From: Lingula anatina | Lineage: Eukaryota; Brachiopoda; Lingulata; Lingulida; Lingulidae | Length of the DNA: 52,814 nt | NCBI RefSeq assembly: GCF_001039355.2 | Contig: NW_019774447.1 | Span: forward strand, 504,877-557,690 | Reading direction: 5' to 3' | Shown here: positions 46,421 to 52,814 of the stretch, one piece after another | Position numbering within the stretch: position 1 is the stretch's first letter | Layout of the letters: each line of letters starts with the position of its first letter | Program-made: the position numbers and the translations under genes | Notes under the pieces: generated by a model | What the model saw: only the letters and a program-made list of their open reading frames with translations | The model's database searches: none | What the model was told of the DNA's origin: nothing

Positions 46421-49400
46421 ACATTTGAGATCACTCAAGGAAATATATTTATTATAAGATTAATAAAAAAGTTATATGTATCTTTGAATGCATGTACTTT
46501 TTTCATGCTTTGAACCTCTGATATTGTATATAAGATATTTATCTTCTTGCATTTGACAAAACATCCTGCTCAGTGTTTATTTTAACTCAAATCCACAAAA
46601 TGATACCACCTGCATTAGGACGGAGAGAAATTCACACTTTCAGAGACATCAATTTTGACTTCCTGTTTCCTGTTTTTCACACTCTGAGACATCAATTTTC
46701 ACTTTCTGTTTTTCACACTTTCTAAGACATCAATTTTGACTTCCCGTTTCCTGTTTTCCACTCAACTCCTCAAAACACTATCTCTTGAATCTTGTGCACC
46801 ACTTACCTCACTATCTGTTCTATTTTCTTCTTGTATTTCACATCTATCTGGTTTCTGTACTCTGGTCTCATCAGCATGGCTGCATAGCTGAAGCAGGAAT
46901 TCTTCAGTCCTGCCTTGTGGCACTCTATCACAGTGGACGTGAGAATCTGGACAATATCTGAAAATACAGAACTCAATTCATTTACAACTGAGAACTTGAA
47001 CTTTCAGATATTCATATCTTTGAATTCTACACTGGTCAATGATACAATCTTAACCAATATTAACAATTATTAAATGACTTTTATCTAAAAATATATGTTA
47101 TTACTTAAACCAAACTGCTACTTTTAAATGGGAATAAGAAACCCCAAGTTGTCATCAGTCAAATTTTTAAGCAATTTAAAGATGCATTCAAGGTCAAATT
47201 TTGCCACAAACTAATTCATTTCAATTACTCCAATTAACTGAAGAAATACTGTCAACTGAAATCGGCCATAATTAATATTAAAGTCAAGACTACTACTTAC
47301 GAGAGGGAAATTTGCTGATGTTATTGGCCACACGTATCAACATCCTGGCCCCTTTGAGATGGTCCCCTCTCTTAACATGAACCTGAGGGCAGACACAGTA
47401 ACATGTTTAATAAAAGGTCCCTTAGTTAAGACATGTATACATTATATATTATATAAAGTGTAGCCTAAGATGACACAGGAATCACTCATTACATGACCAC
47501 ACAAACTCTACAGACATCATTCTAGGCTGGTCAAGTGGCAACACGTTCACACCTATATCTAACTCTGCAATAATATTTTTCATAACGTTCATAATTTCAA
47601 TCAATTCAGTCTTCAATATGTTAACAAGCTTCCCAGAGCTGATATATTATGCTTCTGTTTATTAATTATTCAAAATAAAATATAAATAATTTCAGCAAGT
47701 ATAAATAATTTCAGCAAATACATTATTAGAGCAAAAATTAAATGGAGATAATTTACTGCCCAGGAAACCTATCCAGTGTAAACCAAGTGCCCTGTCACTG
47801 TTCATTCAGGTATGTTGAGGTCAAGTTCTTACCTTTGCCAGTATATAGCTGTGAAGAATCATTAAGTTATGAGCCATCTCTGATGGGATCTTGATTTTCT
47901 GCTGCTTCAGTTCCTGGTACATGCTGAACAGAACATCATGGGCATCTCGGTAATTTCCTGACAATAAATAAATAAATAAATAAATAAAAATAATAATAAA
48001 TAAATAACACAGTTCAGTTAAAGAAAACGGGCAAAATGTAGTGCTGTTACAGCTTTGCCATTCCCAGTACTATATAATGACACCACTTGACAACATCTCT
48101 TTCTGCTTATTAAGCTCATATCTGCAGGCAATGTGAAAATGTGATTCAGTCAAAGTCATATCTCTTGAGATTAGAAAGTGACCTAAATAACCAAATGCTA
48201 GGGTGTGACTGGCCAGGAAAAAAAAGGAAATAGAATTAGAAACAGGAAAGTACAATGAACCATATTTGTAATGCCACTGACAGCTGATGCATGCATGGGT
48301 TCTTACCAGCATTCTGCTCCTCCCTGGCTATGATAATGGCTGTTCTGGCAGCCTCCCTGAACTGTTTCAGTGCCATATACAGGCGGAACAGGTACTTGCT
48401 GGCCTGGAATGGGACAAATAGGAATGCATGAGATATAACTGGCATTGATATTAATAATATTAAATACTCTCTGTGTTGAAATAATGTTTTCAATCATGCT
48501 GTTAGACTTCTTCAGAAAAGAAATCGTGTCTTGCAAAATATCATAATTATCATAAGAAGACAGTGAAATCATGTCAAAAAACATTATATCTTAGTTTAAA
48601 GTAATGTAATATGAATTGTAAGACAGTCTATGAAAGTCTGCCTCACCTTTAAGTTGCTTTTATGTAGTAATTTTGAAGAAACACCCAGGAACATTAAGGA
48701 CATTTAGTGAAAAAACCAATCTAGATAGACAGTCATTTACCTTGGGCACACCATCTGTTTCTCCCAGTAGATAATCAAACAGCTGATGGGTGAGAGCATC
48801 ATCATTGGCCTGCCCCACTGTCTCTATGGCCATCCCTATTGCCTTACTATCATCACTGTTAGAACAGCGCAGGAAATGTTTGAGAGCCTAGAAGACAAAG
48901 ATGATAAGGAAATCATTTATAAACATTATTATTACACTTAAGTGGTGTCCTGCAGAACAACTATGTACATGCATTGCGTTAAAAAACTAAGAAATTTAAT
49001 CCCATTTTTTTTTGACCTACTTAAAAGTAATCTTTCCTTTCTACTTAAGAGTTGTGTGTATTTATGACCTAAGTGCGTGCGTGTGTGCGTGCATGTGTGT
49101 GAGAGACAAAAAGCAAGCATGTATTTGAGCAGGAACAGTGTCTACCAAATTCTTACCCTTCCATACTGGGCACACAAGAAGAAAAATTTCCCAGCCAGGA
49201 AGTGGTTCTTTTCATTTTCAAAGTACAGGGCAATGCTCTGGTAATCCTCCGCAGTGGCATCAGAGCCTGGAATATACATATTCTAAATTACTTTTTCACA
49301 TAAATTTTACGGTGAAAGGGCATTTATGATATATGCACCCAAAGTTTGGAACACTTTACCCTCTGAAATACGAGCAGCAGGTGACATAGATACTTTTAAA

Positions 49401-52400
49401 AAGCTTTTGAAAACTCATATTTTTAGAATAGCCTATCAGTAGCTATCATATAGTTAATTTTAGTTTTTAATAAGGTGTACTGTAATTTTATGATTAATTT
49501 TAAATGTTGTCACTTTAGGTTCTTATCATTTTAGAATATGAATAATTGGTTCTTTAAATTAGTTCTTAGTCCTTTAAAATTGTAATGTGTTCTTATATTA
49601 GTATTGTGTTATTTAGCTCTTTTAAGTGAATGTTGTAAGGCGCATTGAGATTTTTAATGGAATGCGCCATGGAAAAATAAATTATTATTATTATTATTAT
49701 TATTACATATTTAGGTTTCTTAAACCTTCTGTTCATTTTTTAAACATTTTTTACTTAAACAACCCGTTCAAAAATAAATAAATAAATGGAATATGAAATA
49801 ATTCATAAACTTAAGCTACCTTAAACTAAGTACACCTACAACCAGCAATTGCATCCTTACTCTTCCATTTCACCACATCTGTTTTAAGGTGTAAATATCA
49901 CCCAACAGAAAAAGAAACCTTTAATACCTATAATCTCTGCATAAACTTCCATCTGATCATGTTGCTGTGCCAGCTGGAAGGCCTCATCATTGCACTTGGA
50001 CATCACTAGGAACTGGATGGCAGACGCATAATCATTCAGCTTCAAGAAAAACCTGGATAGAACAAGAACCAGCTGCGTAATACACAAGTGTTATAATTTG
50101 AACTTCCATGTAAAAATTATACTAATGAAATAAGATATTTCTAATAATCAACTATGATTATGAAAGGTAAAAGTCCTCTATTTCAAAAGCAAACATATTT
50201 GGGTTGTTAGGATGCTGTAGCTAGTGGTACCTAATGACTTACTTAGCCACCATCTTGGCTCCCTCCACTGACTGTGTTTCCCTCACTATCCTCACTGCAT
50301 CTTCTGGATTCTGGAGGTGATCCAAGTTGATCCTAAAAATAATAACATCACACAGAGTAGAATTACATATCTCTATTATTACAGTCTGTGTCAAAATATT
50401 TCTTAGCCCGCAGGTCCTTTGAGTGTAAAATTCTAAGAAGAAATAAGGTCCACTAGCTGGACAAATTCTTATACAAAATAGTTACACATTTTTCTTCTCA
50501 GCTTTAACTTGACTTGCATTTGGTGTGGGGACAAAAGTTGACACTAAGGACTGATATTAACAGGTAGCATGGTAGCAATAAACACTGAAAACTGGCAGAG
50601 AAAATATAAGACAACCCATGTATTGCTTTCAACTTGATGTGTAATATATTAATCAATAACTGGTCTTTATTGTAATGTTGTAAGATGACAAAGAGTACAA
50701 GTAGTGTGTATCTCAGGTTATCTCACACTAACAACTCAGGTGATAATTACAAAACAATTGCTTCAGAACAGTGGAGTACACCTTAGTTTTTATTACTCAG
50801 GGTTAAGGTGTTTAATACTAAAACCTCTTATCCTGGAACAAGTGTCATGGACATTGCAATTCACACCTGATATTATGGGACCTGTTCAGTCACGGAGCAT
50901 TCTAAGGGACTACACCAATAAGACAGATAATTAATTTTTAGTTGAACAAGTAAAGTCGATAGAGCCAGTTCTGGGATAACATCCTATATACACATCCGCA
51001 ATCAATAATTCATTATCACTTGAGTTGTAAACTTGACTGAAACAGTTCTAGGCTGCACATCCTTTATATCTTAACCTTGATATCCTTGAAGTTATTCAAT
51101 CCAGAGTATCATCAAGCACGTGTAACAGTAATAATTTAGTTTGTTATCTACCTGATGACACTGTCCCAGTCCTTGGCATTCTCATACGCCTGTGCTGCCT
51201 CCTTGTAGCGGCCGTCTGCCTCCTTGGCCTTGGCATACTGGGCATGGATCTTAGGGGAGGTGACCTGGGGGAGCAGCTCACCAACCTTGGCCCTGAGGAG
51301 AACACAGTTATACACATATAGCAGCCAGTCTTAGATATCAGTTTACTGTACTTCAGACCATTAAGTATAACACAGTTACTTTCCTATATCAGTGTTAGAT
51401 ACTAGTTTATTCAATTTGCAACCATTAAGTATAATATGTAAAAGAGAAAAGAATTAAGAAAATATATTTACAACAGTAATTATAAACTGACATGAATCAC
51501 ATGCTTCCCTTTACCTCATCACATGTCCGATATAACCTGCTAGTTAACACTGACAATAAGTTATTATTAGGATTTATTAGGAATAATGATAATAAAAAAA
51601 TTGAAGAAGAAGAAGAAAGAGAACAACAACATGGTTAGTCATACTTCATAAAGTATTTACTTTCTTTTTCGTGATAATAATTCTAGGTATTATGATAATA
51701 ATAAGCATCTTACCAGTTTTTGGACCTGATGTAGACAGCGGCAGCCTTGTCATAATAACCACCCTTCTCATACAACATAGCAGCCTCAGACCATTGCTAT
51801 AATGACAATTGTATATAAATATATTAATAAACAAAATAATAAAAATGAACAAAAATGAAAATCGACATTTTTTATATATCACAAAAATGCTGCTTTGAAA
51901 AACGTATTGCAATTACCTGTAGTTTGACTAGGACAAGAAGTTTTAACATTCTCGTAAACATAATACATTTTAAATTTTCTTTAATTACCAAGCCATATTA
52001 TCCCTTTTCCACCATATGTATGAACTTGTAATTTGCAAGTCATGCCACTGTAACAACTGAGCAACTGGTTTAATATAATATGTTAACTATTTAAATGCTG
52101 AATTCTCATAGAATATATAGTGATTAAAAAAGTAAAACATTGGCCTAATTTCCATACCTTCATGTTTTCCAATAGCTGTGCACAATCCTTCTTCAGTGCT
52201 CTTCCTGGCATTTGTACAGCCATACCTACACCCCTGGAAATATATAGGAGAATATGACAATATAGACCTAGTGCATCTGTACAACACATTAAGATCACCA
52301 GAATCCCAGAACACTTTTGCCATTTGTAGACAGTAAAGTTTTTCTACCAGATTTAAAGATGGTAGCATTTTGCTCCAGTTTCACAATTTTGAGTAGCAAT

Positions 52401-52814
52401 TGCTTCTGTTGCTATAGCTAGTTCTGAGCATTGCAATCACACACTTGTAATAACTCCCTGCCTGACTTTGTGAATTATTCTCTCCCCTATCAGCCTAAAA
52501 AGACCCTAAACAATGTTGTTACTCTTTTTAAGCCAACATTCCTGTATCATATCAGACCCATACCTTCTTATATCTCCCAGCCTGATAGAAATCCTTTATG
52601 AATGACTCTCTCCTCTATAAGCCTAAATCCCCCCTAAACAATGTTTTAACTCAGACCCATCCCAACCCAGCCCCATACCTCCTGATATCCCCAAGTCTGA
52701 TGGACATCCTAGCCCCCCAGCCACATACCTCCTGATATCCCCAAGTCTGATGGACATCCTAGCCACCCAGCCACATACCTCCTGATATCCCCAAGTCTGA
52801 TGGACATCCTAGCC
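45368..52814 (-). CDS. WDR19: WD repeat protein 19 / IFT144, C-terminal part (5' end outside window)
   Basis: Complete exons in transcript order: 52158-52233, 51714-51796, 51152-51292, 50243-50332, 49928-50052, 49157-49266, 48741-48887, 48307-48403, 47833-47957, 47301-47382, 46807-46957, 46055-46178, 45779-45855, 45368-45482. They encode the last 513 residues in one consistent frame. A further exon, ending [11 protein letters not shown], lies at the window edge. The visible part is the TPR-like helical region ([71 protein letters not shown]) and a C-terminal zinc-ribbon-like tail with four CxxC pairs (CPQC, CPNC, CPRC, CPMC), ending [14 protein letters not shown]144 is a core subunit of IFT-A, which drives retrograde transport and membrane-protein entry in cilia. 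The N-terminal WD40 propellers must lie beyond 52814. Conservation is very strong and the gene looks intact. Confidence 0.97.
46381..46421. repeat. (AAAT)n microsatellite
   Basis: Perfect tetranucleotide run in a WDR19 intron. Confidence 0.95.
46631..46759. repeat. Imperfect ~40-bp minisatellite, three units
   Basis: Three units begin TTCACACT and share GACATCAATTTT followed by TTCCTGTTT-like sequence. They lie in the intron just before the 46807 exon boundary. Confidence 0.85.
47963..48006. repeat. (AAAT)/(AAT) microsatellite
   Basis: It starts within ten bases of the 47957 splice acceptor, so the acceptor has almost no pyrimidine tract (TTATTGTCAG on the minus strand). Confidence 0.9.
49335..49705 (+). 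mobile_element. 3' end of a non-LTR retrotransposon, 5'-truncated
   Basis: 49335-49442 encodes the last 35 codons of a reverse-transcriptase ORF, with the family signature [15 protein letters not shown] followed by [11 protein letters not shown] and then TAG. The 3' untranslated region ends in an 8-base stem (GGCGCATT 49639-49646, AATGCGCC 49661-49668) and an (ATT)n tail (49677-49705). This layout fits CR1/L2/Rex-like clades. It lies antisense inside a WDR19 intron. No clear target duplication was defined. Confidence 0.8.
52564..52814. repeat. 50-bp tandem repeat carrying a WDR19 splice donor
   Basis: Donor boundaries recur at 52678, 52728 and 52778 with an exact 50-base period. Each unit contains about 35 exon bases (encoding [12 protein letters not shown]) and a GTATGTGG donor. 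A decayed unit follows in the intron at 52564-52600. A longer (~110-base) degenerate repeat covers about 52450-52670. The array runs off the window. Confidence 0.93.

Overview
The window is animal nuclear DNA: AT-rich, full of introns, microsatellites and short DNA transposons, with one 952-base assembly gap (29720-30671) and a single N at 20394. The gene content (a secreted protein built of MAM, CCP/sushi, CUB and fibrinogen-like modules, a single-exon rhodopsin-like GPCR, and the cilium gene WDR19/IFT144) and the repeat flavour suggest an invertebrate deuterostome such as a lancelet, hemichordate or echinoderm. I cannot fix the phylum from sequence alone.

Layout. 1-5.5 kb holds a decayed C2H2 zinc-finger fragment (about 788-1040) and the broken exons of a mobile-element-like multi-exon gene (3024-5456), interrupted by a 56-bp inverted-repeat transposon. 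5.5-14 kb is gene-poor repeat sequence. 14085-34372 on the minus strand is one 18-exon gene. I could join it from signal peptide to stop with every splice phase agreeing; it encodes a 1036-residue secreted protein ordered MAM-CCP-CUB-CCP-CCP-CCP-MAM-CUB-FReD. Its largest intron (15424-23031) carries a 691-bp relative of the 56-bp transposon and a 2.6-kb tandem duplication. Another intron carries a near-identical 1-kb duplication that abuts the gap. Its short promoter is squeezed against a 2.0-kb Harbinger-like element (34490-36499). 36.5-40.2 kb is mostly non-coding, with a Tc1/mariner remnant. 40205-41341 (+) is an intronless class A GPCR lacking the usual DRY and CWxP motifs. 45368-52814 (-) is the 3' part of WDR19/IFT144: 14 complete exons, plus a 5'-most exon whose splice-donor end is tandemly repeated and runs off the window.

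No operon-like logic applies: the three genes look functionally independent (extracellular recognition or matrix, membrane receptor, retrograde intraflagellar transport). The most unusual features are the module order of the secreted protein, two separate tandem repeats (37 bp and 50 bp) that each multiply a 5' splice site, and the 56-bp transposon with an 8-bp target duplication inside a coding exon. All coordinates and splice phases were worked out by hand from the sequence; no database search was run.
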